64,000 bases of DNA from NCBI GenBank assembly GCA_003254885.1, contig QANT01005748.1, forward strand, positions 1 to 64,000, read 5' to 3'. This stretch comes from Purshia tridentata (Eukaryota > Streptophyta > Magnoliopsida > Rosales > Rosaceae). Shown here piece after piece: positions 27,401-40,620 of this stretch (its first letter is position 1; the number at the start of each line of letters is the position of its first letter). The position numbers and the translations under genes were made by a program. The notes under the pieces were generated by a model. That model saw only the letters and a list, made by a program, of their open reading frames with translations. It made no database searches and was not told the origin of the DNA.

Positions 27401-30400
27401 TATGCACTGAAATGACCTTTTCGTGCATTCGTGGCACCCAATGTGGCTCTTTTGGTCAAGAACGCTAATCGAGACTTGAGAAGGTGGTTCCCCTTGTCTT
27501 TCTTGCCAGCCAAGCACGTTTTCGAGCAACTTTAATAAAATTGGACTTAGTGTGGAATGAAATGACATTTTCGTGCACTGTAAACACATAAAGTGGTTCT
27601 GTCGGGCTAGCACGCTAACCGAGATATGAGAAAGTGCTTCCCCATGCCTTTTCTACAAACCGGGAATGTTGTCGTGCAATTTGGATAAAATTATACTAAG
27701 TACGCACCGAAATGATGTTGTCATGCCATCTAACATGAAATGTGCTTCTTTATGGCTAGAACGCTAATCCAAGCATGCGAAACTGCTTCCCCATGCCTTT
27801 CGTGCCAACCAATTGTGCTTCGGCGCAACATTAACCAAATTGTAATCAGTGTGCAACGAAATGGCATTTTCGTGCAGTCTCAACTTCTCAAGTGGTTCTT
27901 TACAGGTAGCACGCTAAACGAGACATTAGAAAGTGTTTCCCCATGTCTTTCTTCTCAACCGAGCACATTTTGGTTTGACATCAACCGAATCGAACTCAGT
28001 GTGCACCGAAACGACATGTTTACGCACGTATAACACCTAAGGTGTTCCTTTCGGCCTAGAACGCTAATCCAAACATGAGAATGTGCTTGCCCGTGTCTTT
28101 CTTATCAATCGAGACCCTTTTGGTGCAACTTTAACTAAATTGTACTCAGTGTGCATTGAAATGACGATTTCGTGCGTTCTTACCACCCAAAGTGGTTCTT
28201 TGGTCAAAAACGCTAATCAAGACTTGAGAAGGTGGTTCCCCTTGTCTTTCTTGCCAACCAAGCACGTTTTGGATTTAGGGTGCGCTGAAATGACGTTTTC
28301 GTGCACTGTTAACACTATAAAGTGGTTCTGTCGAGCTAGAACGCTAGTCGAGATATGAGAAAGTGCTTCCCCATGCCTTTTTTGCCAACCAGGCATGTTT
28401 TCATGCAATTTGCATAAAATTAGACTGAGTACGCACCTAAATGCTGTTGTCTTGCCATCTAACACGAAATGTTCTTCTTTATGGCTAGAATGCTAATCCG
28501 AGTATGAGAAAGTGCTTCCCCATGCCTTTCTTGCCAACCAATAGTGTTTTGGTGCAACGTTAACTAAGATGTACTCAGTGGGCAACGAAATGACATTTTC
28601 ATGCAGTCTTAAGACATAAAGTGGTTCTATCGGGATAGCACGCTAATCGAGATATAACAAAGTGCTTCCCCATGCCTTGTTCGCAAACCGGGCACGTTTT
28701 CGTGCAATTTGGATAAAATTAGACTGAGTACACAACGAAATGATGTTGTGGTCCCATCTAACAGGAAATGTGCTTCTTTATGGCTAGAACATTTATCCGA
28801 GAATGAGAAAGTGCTTCCTCATGCCTTTCTTGCAAACCAATAGTGTTTGGGTGCAATGTTAACCAAATTGTATTCAGTGTGCAACGAAATGATGTTTTCG
28901 TGCAATCTCAATAGCTCAAGTGGTTCTTTACGGGTAGCACGCTAGTCAAGACATGAGAAAGTGCTTCCCCATGTCTTTCATCTCAACCAAGCATGTTTTG
29001 GTTCGACATGAACCGAATTGGACTCAGTGTGCATCGACTCGACGTGTTCATGCATTGTTAACACCTAAATTGCTTCTTTGGGCCAAGAACGTTAATCCAA
29101 ACATGAGAAAGTGCTTCCCCATGTCTTTCTTGTCAACCGAGCACCTTTTGGTGCAACTTGAACTAAATTGTACGCAGCTTCCACTGAAATTACTTTTTCT
29201 TGCCTTCTTAGCGCTGAAGTGGTTCTTTTGGTCAAGAACACAAATCTAGAATTGAGATGGTGGTTCCCCGTGTCTTTCTTGCCAGCCAAGCACGTTCTGG
29301 AGCAACTTTAACCAAATTTGACTTATTGTGCACTAAAATGACATTTTCGTGGACTCTTAACACTTAAAGTGGTTCTGTAGGGCTAGCACGCTAATCGATA
29401 TATGAGAAAGTGCTTTTCCATGCCTTTTTTACAAACCGGGAATGTTCTGGCGTAATTTAGATGAAATTAGATTGAGTAAGCACCGAAAAAATGTTGTTGT
29501 CCCATCTAAGATGAAAAGTGCTTCTTTGTGGCTAAATGCTAATCTGAGCATGAGAAAGTGATTCCCTATACCTTTCTTACCAACCAATAGTGTCTTAGTG
29601 CAACGTTAACCAAATTGTACTCAGTGTGCAGTGAAGTGACGTTTTCGTGAAGTCTCAACACCTCAAGTGGTTCTTTACGGGTAGCACGCTAATCGAGACA
29701 TGAGAAAGTGCTTCCCCATGTCTTTCATGTTAACCGAGCACGTTTTGGTCCGACATCAACCAAATCAGACTCAGTGTGCACCGACTCGACGTGTTCATGC
29801 ATTCTTAACACCTAAAGTGTTTCTTTGGACCTAGAACGTTAATCCAAACATGAGAAAGTACTTCCACTTGTCTTTCTTGTCAACCAAGTACCTTTTGGTG
29901 CAACTTTAACTACATTGTACTTAGTTTCCACTGAAATGACGTTTTCTTACGTTCTTAGCACCTAAAGTGGTTCTTTTGGTAAACAACGAAAATATAGGCT
30001 TGAGATGGTCGTTCCCCTTGTCTTTCTTACCAACCAAGCACGTTTTCGACCAACTTTAATGAAATTTCACTTCTTGTGCGCTGAAATGATATTTTCGTGC
30101 ACTCTTAACACATAAAGTGGTTCTGTCGGGCTAGCATGCTAATCGAGATATGAGAAAGTGCGTCCCCATACCTTTTTTGCAAACCGGGTATGTTTTAGTA
30201 AAATTTGGATGAAATTAGACTGAGTATGCACTGAAATGATGTTCTCATCCCATCTAACACGAAATGTGCTTCTTTATAGCTAGAACACTAATCCAAGTAT
30301 GAGAAAGTGCTTCCCCATGACTTTCTTGCCAACCATTAATGTTTCGGTGGAACTTAACCAAATTATACTCAGTGTGCAACGAAATGGCGTTTTCGTGGAG

Positions 30401-33400
30401 TCTCAACCTCTTAAGTGGTTCTTTATAGGTAGCACGCTAATCGAGACATGAGAAAGTGCCTCCCCATGTCTTTCATGTCAACCGAGCACGTTTGTGTCCG
30501 ACATCAACCAAATCGGACTCAGTGTGCAGCGAAACGACGTGTTTACGCATCCTTATTGCCTAAAGTGTTTCTTTGGGTGTAGAATGCTAATCCAAACATG
30601 AGAATGTGCTTGCCCATATCTTTCTTGTCATTCGAGCACCTTTTTGTGCAACTTTAACTAAATTGTACTTAGTGTGCACTGAAATGATGTTTTCATGCGT
30701 TCTTAGCACCCAAAGTGGCTCTTTTGGTCAAGAACGCTAATCGAAACTTGAGAAGGTGGTTCCCCTTGTCTTTCTTGCCAGCCAAGCACGTTTTGGAGGA
30801 ACTTTAATCAAATTTGACTTAGTGTGCAATGAAATGACGCTTTCGTGCACTCTTAACACATAAAGTGTTTCTTTGGGCGTAGAACGCTAATCCAAACATG
30901 AGAAAGTGCTTCCCCATGTCTTTCATGTCAACCGAGCACGTTTTGGTCCGACATCAACCGAATCGGACTCAGTGTGCACCACAACGTCGTGTTAATGCAT
31001 GCATACCACCTAAGGTGTTTCTTTCAGCCTAGAACGCTAATCCAAACATGAGAATGTGCTTGCCCGTGTCTTCCATGTCCAATGAGAACCTTTTGGTGCA
31101 ACTTTAACTAAGTTGTACTCAATGTGCACTGAAATGACGTTTTCGTGTGTTCTTAGCACCCAAAGTGGTTCTTTTGGTCAAGAACACTAATCGAGGCTTG
31201 AGAAGGTGGTTTCCCTTGTCTTTCTTGCCAACCAAGCACTTTTTGGAGCAACTTTAATCAAATTTGACTTAGTGTGCATTGAAATGACGTTTTCATGCAC
31301 TCTTAACACATAAAGTGGTTCTGTCAGGCTAGCATGCTAACCGAGATATGAGAAAATGGTTCCCCTTGCCTTTTTCGCAAACCAGGCACGTTTTCGTGCA
31401 TTTTGGATAACTTAGGCGAAGTACACATCTAAATGATGTTGTCGTCCCATCTAACATGAAATGTGCTTCTTTATGGCTAGAACGGTAATCCGAGCATGAG
31501 AAAGTGCTTCCCCATTACTTTATTGCCAACCATTTGTTTTTCGGTGCAATGTGAACCAAATTGTACTCAGTGTGCAACGAAACGACGTTTTCGTGCAGTC
31601 CCAACCCCGCAAGCAGTTCTTTTCGGGTAGCACGCTAATGGAGATATGTGAAAGTACGTCCCCATGTCTTTCCTGTCAACTGAGCACGTTTTGGTCCGAC
31701 ATTAACCGAGTCGGACTCAGTGTGCACCGACTCGACGTGTTCATGCATTCTTAACACCTAAAGTGTTTGTTTGGCCCCATAACGTTAATCCAAACATGAG
31801 AAAGTGCTTCTCCGTGTCTTTCTTGTCAACTGAGCACCTTTTGATGCAACTTGAACTAAATTGTACTCAGTTTGCACTAAAATGATGTTTTCTTCCGTTC
31901 GTAGCACCTAAAGTGGTTTTTTCGGTGAAGAATGCAAATCCAGACTTGAGGAGGTGGTTCCCCTTGTCTTTCTTGCCAACCAGGCATGTTTTGGAGCAAC
32001 TTTAATCAAATTTGACTTATTGTGCACTGAAATGATGTTTTTGTGCACTCTTAACACATAAAGTGGTTCTGTAGGGCTAGCACGCTAATCGAGATATGAG
32101 AAAGTGCTTCCGCATGCCTTTTTTGCAAACCGGACACGTTTTGGCGCAATTTGGATGAAATTAGATTGGGTAAGCTCCGAACTAATGTTGTCATCCCATC
32201 TAACACGAAATGTGCTTCTTTATGGCTAAGACCGCAAATCCAAGTATGAGAAAGGGCTTCCCCATGCCTTTCTTGCCAACAAATAACATTTTGGCACAAC
32301 GTTAACCAAATTGTACTCAGTGTGCAACGAAGTGACATTTTCATGCAGTCACAACACCTCAAGTGGTTCTTTATGTGTAGCACGCTAATCGAGACATGAG
32401 AAAGTGCTTCCCCATTTATTTCATGTCAACCGAGCACGTTTTGGTCTGACATTAACCGAATCGGACTCAGTGTTCACCGAAACGACGTGTTCACGCATGC
32501 ATAACACCTAAGGTGTTTCTTTGGGCCTAGAACGCTAATCCAAACATGAGAATGTGCTTGCCCGTGTCTTTCTTATAAACCGAGCACCTTTTGGTGCAAC
32601 TTTAAAAAAATTGTACCCAATCTGCTCTGAAATGACATTTTCGTGCGTTCTTAGCACCCAAAGTGGTTCCTTTGGGTCAAGAACGCTAATCGAGACTTAA
32701 GAAGGTGGTTCCCCTTGTCTTTCTTGCCAACCAAGCACATTTTGGAGCAACTTTAATCAAATTTGACTTAGTGTGCACTGAAATGAAGTTTTCGTGCATT
32801 CTTAACACATAAAGTGGTTCTGTCGGGCTAGCACGCTAATCGAGATATGAGAAAGTGCTTCCCCATGCATTTTTTGCAAACCGGGCAGTTTTTCGTGCAA
32901 TTTGGATAAAATTAGAGTACACACCGAAATGATGTTGTCGTCCCATCTAACATGAAATGTGCTTTTTTATGGCTAGAACGCTAATCCGAGAATGAGAAAG
33001 TGCTTCCCCATGCCTTTCTTGCCAACCAATAGTGTTTTGGTGCAACATTAACTAAATTGTACTCAGTCTGCAACGAAATGACTTTTTTCTGCAGTCTCAA
33101 CACCTCAAGTGGTTCTTTACATGTAGCACGCTAATCGAGACATGAGAAAGTGCATCCCCATGTTTTTCATGTCAATCGAGTACGTTTTGGTTCGATATCA
33201 ATCGAATCAGACTCAATGTGCACCGACTCGACGTGTTCATGCATTCTTAACATCTAAAGTGTTTCTTTGTCCCTAGATCCTTAATCCAAACATGAGAAAG
33301 TGCTTCTCCATGTCTTTCTTGTTAACCGAGCACCTTCTGGTGCAACTTTAACTAAATTCCACTCAGTTTACATTAAAATCACGTTTTCTTGCGTTCTTAG

Positions 33401-36400
33401 CACCTAAAGTGGTTCTTTCGGTCAAGAACGTAAATCTAGACTTCAGAAGGTGGTTCCCCTTGTCTTTGTTGCCAACCAAGCATGTTTTGGAGCAACTTTA
33501 ATCAAATTTCACTTCTTGTGCACCGAAATGATGTTTTCATGCACTCTTAACACATAAAGTGGTTTTGTAGGACTAGCACGCTAATCGAGATATGAGAAAG
33601 TACTTCCTCATGCCTTTTTTGCAAACCGGGCACGTTTTGGCGCAATTTGGATGAAATTAGATTGGGTAAGTGCCGAACTAATGTTTTCATCCCATCTAAC
33701 ACGAAATGTAATTCTGTATGGCTACAACGCTAATCCGAGCATGAGAAAATGCTTCCCAATGCCTTTGTTGCCAACCAATAGTGTTTTGGTGCAACGTTAA
33801 CCAAATTTTACTCAGTGTGCAACGAAGTGCCATTTTCGTGCAGTCTCAACACCTCAAACGGTTTTTTACGGGTAGCAGGCTAATCGAGACGAGAGAAAGT
33901 GCTTTCCTATATCTTCCATGTCAACCGAGCACGTTTTGTCTAGACATCAACCGAATCAGACTTAGTGTGCATCGAAACGACGTGTTCACACATGCTTATC
34001 ACCTAAAGTGTTTCTTTGGGCCTAGAACACTATTCGAAACATGAGANCCCATGTCTTTCATTTTAACCGAGCACATTTTGGTTCGATATCAACCGAATCG
34101 GACTCAGTGTGCACCGAAACGAGGTGTTCACGCATGCATAACGCCTAAAGTGTTTCTTTGGGCCTAGAATGCGAATCCAAACATGAGAATGTGCTTCCCG
34201 TGTCTTTCTTGTCAACAGAGGACCTTTTGGAGCAACATTAACTAAATTGAACACAATGTTCACTGAAATGACGTTTTTGTGCATTCTTAGCGCCCAAAGT
34301 GGTTCTTTTGGTCAAGAACGCTAATAAGACTTGAGAAGGTGGTTCTCCTTTTGTTTCTTGCCAACCAATCACATTTTGCAGCAACTTTAATCAAAGCTGA
34401 CTTAGGGTGCACTGAAATGAAGTTTTCGTGCACTCATAACACATAAAGTTGTTTTGTAGGGCTAGCACGCTCACCGAGAATTGAGAAAGTGCTTCACCAT
34501 GCCTTTTTTTTAAACCGGGCACGTTTTGGCGCAATTTGGATGAAGTTATACTGAGTGCGCACCGAAATGATGTTGTCGTCCCATCTAGAAAGAAATGTGC
34601 TTCTGTGTGGTTAGAACGCTAATCCGAGTATAAGAAACTGCTTCCCCATGCCTTTCTTGCCAACTAATATTGTTTTGGTGCAACGTTAACCCAATTGTAC
34701 GTAGTGTGCAACGAAGTGACGTTTTCGTGTAGTCTCAACACCTCGAGTGGTTCTTTACAGGTAGCACGCCAATCGAGACATGAGAAGGTGCTTCCCCATA
34801 TCTTTCACATTAACGAAGCAGCTTTTGGTCAACATCAACCGAATCAGACTCAAAGTGCACCGAAACGACGTATTCACGCATGCTTAACACCTAAAGTGTT
34901 TCTTTGGGACTAGAACGCTAATCCAAACATGAGAATGTGCTTGCCCGTACCTTTCTTGTCAGCCAAGCACCATTTGGTGCAAGTTTAACTAAATTGTACT
35001 TAGTGTGCACTGAAATGACATTTTCGTGCGTTCTTAGCACCCAAAGTGGTTCTTTTGGTCAAGAACGCTAATCGAGACTTGAGAAGGTGGTTCCCCATGT
35101 CTTTCTTGCCAACCAAGCACGTTTCGGAGCAACTTTAATCAAATTTGACTTACTGTGCACTGAAATGACGTTTTCGTGCGCTCTTAACACATAAAGTGGT
35201 TTTGTAGGGCTAGCACGCTAATCGAGATATGAGAAAGTGCTTCCCCATTCGTTTTTTGGAAATAGGGCACGCTAATCGAGACATGAGAAAGTGCTTCCCC
35301 ATGTCTTTCATATTAACCAAGCAACTTTTGGTCCGACATCAACCGAATCAGACTTAGTGTGCACCGAAACGACATGTTCACGCATGCTTAACACCTAAAA
35401 TGTTTCTTTGGGCCTAGAACGCTAATCCGAACGTGAGAATGTGCTTGCCCGTGTCTTTCTTGTAAACAGAGCACCTTTTGGAGCAAATTTAGCTAAATTG
35501 TGCACCATGTGCATTGAAATGACGTTTTCATGCATTCTTAGCACCCAAAGTGGTTCTTTTGTTTAAGAACGCTAATCGAGACTTGAGAAGGGGCTTCCCT
35601 TTGTCTTTCTTGCCAACCAAGCACGTTTTGGTGCGACATTAACCAAATTGTACCTCAGTGTGCAGTGATATGACGTTTTCGTGCAGTCTCAACACCTCAA
35701 ACGGTTCTTTATCGGTAGCACGCAAATCGAGACATGAGAAAGTGCTTCCCCATGTCTTTCATTTTAACCGAGCACATTTTGGTCCGACATCAACCGAATC
35801 GGACTCAGTGTAACACCTCAAGTGGTTCTTTACAGGTAGCGCGCTAATCGAGACATGAGAAAGTGCTTCCCCATGTATTTCATGTCAACCGAGCACGTTT
35901 TGGTCCGACATCAACCAAATTGGACTGAGTGTGCACCGAAACGACGTGTTCATGCATGCTTAACACCAAAGTGTTTCTCTGGGCCTAGAAGGCAAATCCA
36001 AACAGGAGAATGTTCCTGTCCTACTCTTTCTTGTGAACCGAGCACCCTTTTGTGCAACTTTAACTAAATTGTGCTCAGTGTGCACGGAAATGACGTTTTC
36101 ATGCTTTCTTAGCACCCAAAGTGGTTCTTTTGGCCAAGAACGCAAATCTAGGCTTGAGATGGTGGTTCCCCTTGTCTTTCTTGCCAACCAAGCACGTTAT
36201 GCAGCAACTTTAATCAAATTGGACTTAGTGCGCATTGAGATGACGTTTTCGTGCACTCTTAACACATAAAGTGGTTCGGCCGGGCTAGCACGCTAATCCA
36301 AATGTGAGAAAATGATTCTCCATACCTTCTTCGCAAACCAGGCACGTTTTCTTGCCTATTGGATGCAATTAGGCTGAGTACGCACCGAAATGATGTTGTC

Positions 36401-37339
36401 GTCCCATCTATCATGAAATGTGCTTCCTTATGCCTAGAACGCTAATCCAAGCATGAGAAAGATCTTCCCCATGCCTTTCTTGCCAAACAATAGTGTTTTA
36501 GTGCAACGTTAACCAAATTGTACTCAGTGTGCAACGAAATGATGTTTTCGTGTAGTCTTAACCCCTCAAGTGGTGCTTTACGGGTAGCACGCTAATCGAG
36601 ACATGAGAAAGTGCTTCCCCATGTCTTTCATGTCAATCGGGCACGTTTTGGTCCGACTTCAACCGAATCAGACTCAGTGTGCACCGAAATGACGTGTTCA
36701 CGCTTGCTTAACACCTAAAGTGTTTCTTTGGGCAAACAACGCTAATCCAAACATGAGAATGTGCTTGTCCTTGTCTTTCTTGTCAACTGAGCACCTTTTT
36801 GTGCAACTTTAACTAAATTGCTCTCAGTGTGCGTTGAAATGACGTTTTCGTGCTTTCTTAGCACCCCACGTGGTTCTTTTGGTCAAGAATGCTAATCGAG
36901 GCTTGAGAAGGTGGTTCCCATGTCCTTCTTGCCAGCCAAGCATGTTTTGGAGCAACTTTAATCAAACTGGACTTAGTGTGTGCTGAAATAACGTTTTCGT
37001 GCACTCTTAACACATAAAGTGATTCTATTGGGCTAGCACGCTAATCGAGATATGAGAAAGTGCTTCCCCATGCCATTTTTGCAAACCGGGCACGTTTTCG
37101 TGCAATTTGGATAAAATTAGACTGAGTACGCGCCGGAATGATGTTGTCTTCCCATCTAACACGAAATGTGCTTCTTTATGGCTAGAACGGCAATCCGAGC
37201 ATGAGAAAGTGCTTTCCCATGCCTCTCTTGCCAACCACTAGTGTTTTGGTGCAACGTTAACCAAATTGTACTTAGTCTGCCACGAAATAAAGCTGTCGTC
37301 CAGTGTCAACACTTCTTTACGTGTAGCACGCTAATCGAG

Positions 37340-40300
37340 ACATGAGAAAGAGGCTACGATATGCCGTTTTTGCAAACCGGGCACGTTTTAGCGTAATTTG
37401 GATGAAATTAGATTGAGTACGCGCCGACATAATGTTGTCATCCCGTCTCACACGAAATGTGCTTCTTTATGTCTTGGATGCTAATCCGAGCATGAGAAAG
37501 TGCTTCCCCATGCCTTTCTTGCCAACCAATAGTGTTTTGGTGCAACGTTAACCAAATTGTACTCAGTCTGCAACGAAGTGACGTTTTCATGTAGTCTCAA
37601 CATCTCAAGTGGCTCTTTACGGGTAGCACGCTAATCGAGACATGAGAAAGTGATTTCCCATGTCTTTCATGTCAACCGAGCATGTTTTGGTCCGACATCA
37701 ACCAAATCAGACTCAGTGTGCACCGAAACGTGTTCATGCATGCTTAACACCAAAGTGTTTCTCTGGGCCTAGAACGCTAATCCAAACATGAGAATGTGCT
37801 TGTCCTTCTCTTTCTTGTGAACCGACCACCTTTTTGTGCAACTTTAACTAAATTGTGCTCAGTGTGCATGGAAATGACGTTTTCATGCTTTCTTAGCAAC
37901 CAAAGTGGTTCTTTTGGTCAAGAACGTTAATCAAGACTTGAGATGGTGGTTCCCCTTTTCTTTCTTGCCAACCAAGCACGTTTTGGAGCAACTTTAATCA
38001 AATTTGACTTCTTCTGCACTGAAATGATGTTTTCATGCACTCTTAACACATAAAGTGGTTCTGTCAGGCCAGCACGATAATTGAGATTTGAGAAAGTGCT
38101 TCCTTATGCCTTTTTTGCAAACCGGACACGTTTTCGTGTAATTTGGATAAAATTAGACTGAGTACGCACCGAAATGATGTTGTCGTCCCATCTAACACGA
38201 AAAGTGCTTCTTTATGGCTAGAATGCTAATCCGAGTATGTGAAAGTGCTTCCCCATGCCTTTCTTGCCAACCAATAATGTTTTGGTGCAACGTTAACCAA
38301 ATTGTACTCAGTGTGCAATGAAATGACGTTTTCATGCAGTCTCAACACCTCAAGTGGTTCTTTATGGGTAGCACGCTAATCGAGATATGAGAAAGTGCTT
38401 CCCCATGCCTTTTTTGCAAACCGAGCAAGTTTTCGTGCAATTTGGATAAAATTAGACTGAGTACACACCGAAATAATGTTGTCATGCCATCTAACACGAA
38501 ACGTGCTTCTTTATGGCTGGAACGCTAATCCAAGCATGAGAAAGTGGTTCCCCATGCCTGTCCTGCCAACTAATTGTTTTTTGGTGCAACATTAACCAAA
38601 TTGTAATCAGTGTGCAACGAAATGGCGTTTTCATGCAGTCTCAACACATCAAGTGGTTCTTTACGGGTAGCACGTTAATCAAGAAATGAGAAAGTGCTTC
38701 CCCATGTCTTTCATGTCAACTGATATCGTTTTGGCCCTACATCAACCAAATCGGACTCAGTGTGCACCGAAACGACGTGTCCATGCATGCTTAACACCTA
38801 AAGTGTTTCTTTGGGCCTAGAACGCTAATCCAAAAATGAGAATGTGCTTGTCCTTGTCTTTCTTGACAACCGAGAACCTTTCTATGCAACTTTAACTAAA
38901 TTATACTCAGTGTCCACTGAAATGACCTTTTCGTGCGTTCTTAGCACCCAAAGTGGTTCTTTTGGTCAACAACACTAATTGACACTTGAGAAGTTGGTTC
39001 CCTATGTGTTTCCTGCCAACCAAGCACGTTTTGGAGCAACTTGAATCAAATTGGATTTTGTGTGCACTAAAATAACGTTTTTGTGCACTTAACACATAAA
39101 GTGGTTCTGTTGGGCTAGCTCGCTAATTGTGATATGAGAAAGTGCTTCCCCATGCCTTTTTTTTCAAAACGGGCACATTTAGAGCAATTTAGATGAAATT
39201 AGACTGAGTACGCGCCGGAATGATGTTGTCTTCCCATCTAACACGAAATTTGCTTCGTTATGGCTAGAACGCCAATCCGAGCATGAGCAAGTGTTTTCCC
39301 ATGCCTTTTTTGCCAACCACTAGTGTTTTGGTGCAATGTTAACCAAATTGTACTTAGTCTGCCACGAAATAAAGTTGTCGTCCAGTCTCAACCCTTCAAG
39401 TGGTTCTTTACGTGTACCATGCTAATCGAGACATGAGAAAGTGCTACGATATGCCTTTTTGCAAACCGGGCACGTTTTAGCGTAATTTGGATGAAATTAG
39501 ATTGAGTACGCGCCGACATAATGTTGTCATCCCGTCTCACACGAATTGTGCTTCTTTAAGTCTCAGATGCTAATCCGAGCATGAGAAAGTGCTTCCCTAT
39601 GCCTTTCTTGCCAAGCAATATTGTTTTGGTGCAACGTTAACCAAATTGTACTCAGTGTGCAACGAAGTGACGTTTTCATGCAATCTCAACATCTCAAGTG
39701 GCTATTTACGGGTAGCACGCTAATCGAGACAAGAGAAAGTGCTTTCCCATGTCTTTCATGTCAACCGAGCACGTTTTAGTGCGACATCAACCGAATCGGA
39801 CTCAGTGTGCACCGAAATGACGTGTTCATGCATGCTTAACACCTAAAGTGTTTCTTTGGGCCGAGAACGCTAATCCAAACGTGGGAATGTGGTGGTCCTT
39901 GTCTTTCTTATCAACCGAGCACCTTTTTGTGCAACTTTAATTAAATTGTACTCAATGTGCACGGAAATGATGTTTTCATGCTTTCTTAGCACCCAAAGTG
40001 GTTCTTTTGGTCAAGAACGCTAATCGAGACTTGAGAAGGTGGTTCCCCTTGTCTTTCTTGCCAGCCTAGCACGTTTTGGAGCAACTTTAATCAAATTGGA
40101 CATAGTGGGCATTGAAATGACTTTTTCGTGCACTCTAAACATATAAAGTGGTTCTGTCGGGCTAGCATGATAATCGAGATTTGAGAAAGTGCTTCCCTAT
40201 GCTTTTTTTGTAAACCGGGCACGTTTTCGTGCAATTTGGATCAAATTAGACTGAGTACGCACCGAAATGATGTCGTCATCCCATCTAACACGAAATGTGC

Positions 40301-40620
40301 TTCTTTATGGCTAGAACGCCAATCCGAGCATGAGAAAGTGCTTCCTCATGCCTTTCTTGCCAACCAATAATGTTTTGGTGCCACATTAACCAAATTGTAC
40401 TCAGTGCGCAACGAAATGACGTTTTCATGCAATCTCGACAGCTCAAGTGGCTCTTTACGGGTAGCCCGCTAATCGAAACATGTGAAAGTGCTACGATATG
40501 CCGTTTTTGCAAATCGGGCATGTTTTGGCGTAATTTGGATGAAATTAGATTGGGTACGCATCGAAATAATGTTGTCATCCCATCTCACACGAAATGTGCT
40601 TCTTTATGTCTCGGATGCTA
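37340..40620 (+). repeat. Recurrent E/C chimeric monomer (three copies)
   Basis: A chimera whose first half is type E and second half type C, marked by the private string GCTACGATATGCC, occurs at about 37354, 39446 and 40492. The copies at 37.3 and 39.4 kb also share a private neighbour (TCTGCCACGAAATAAAG at about 37277 and 39358). One recombination product has therefore been copied within the array. Confidence 0.75.
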
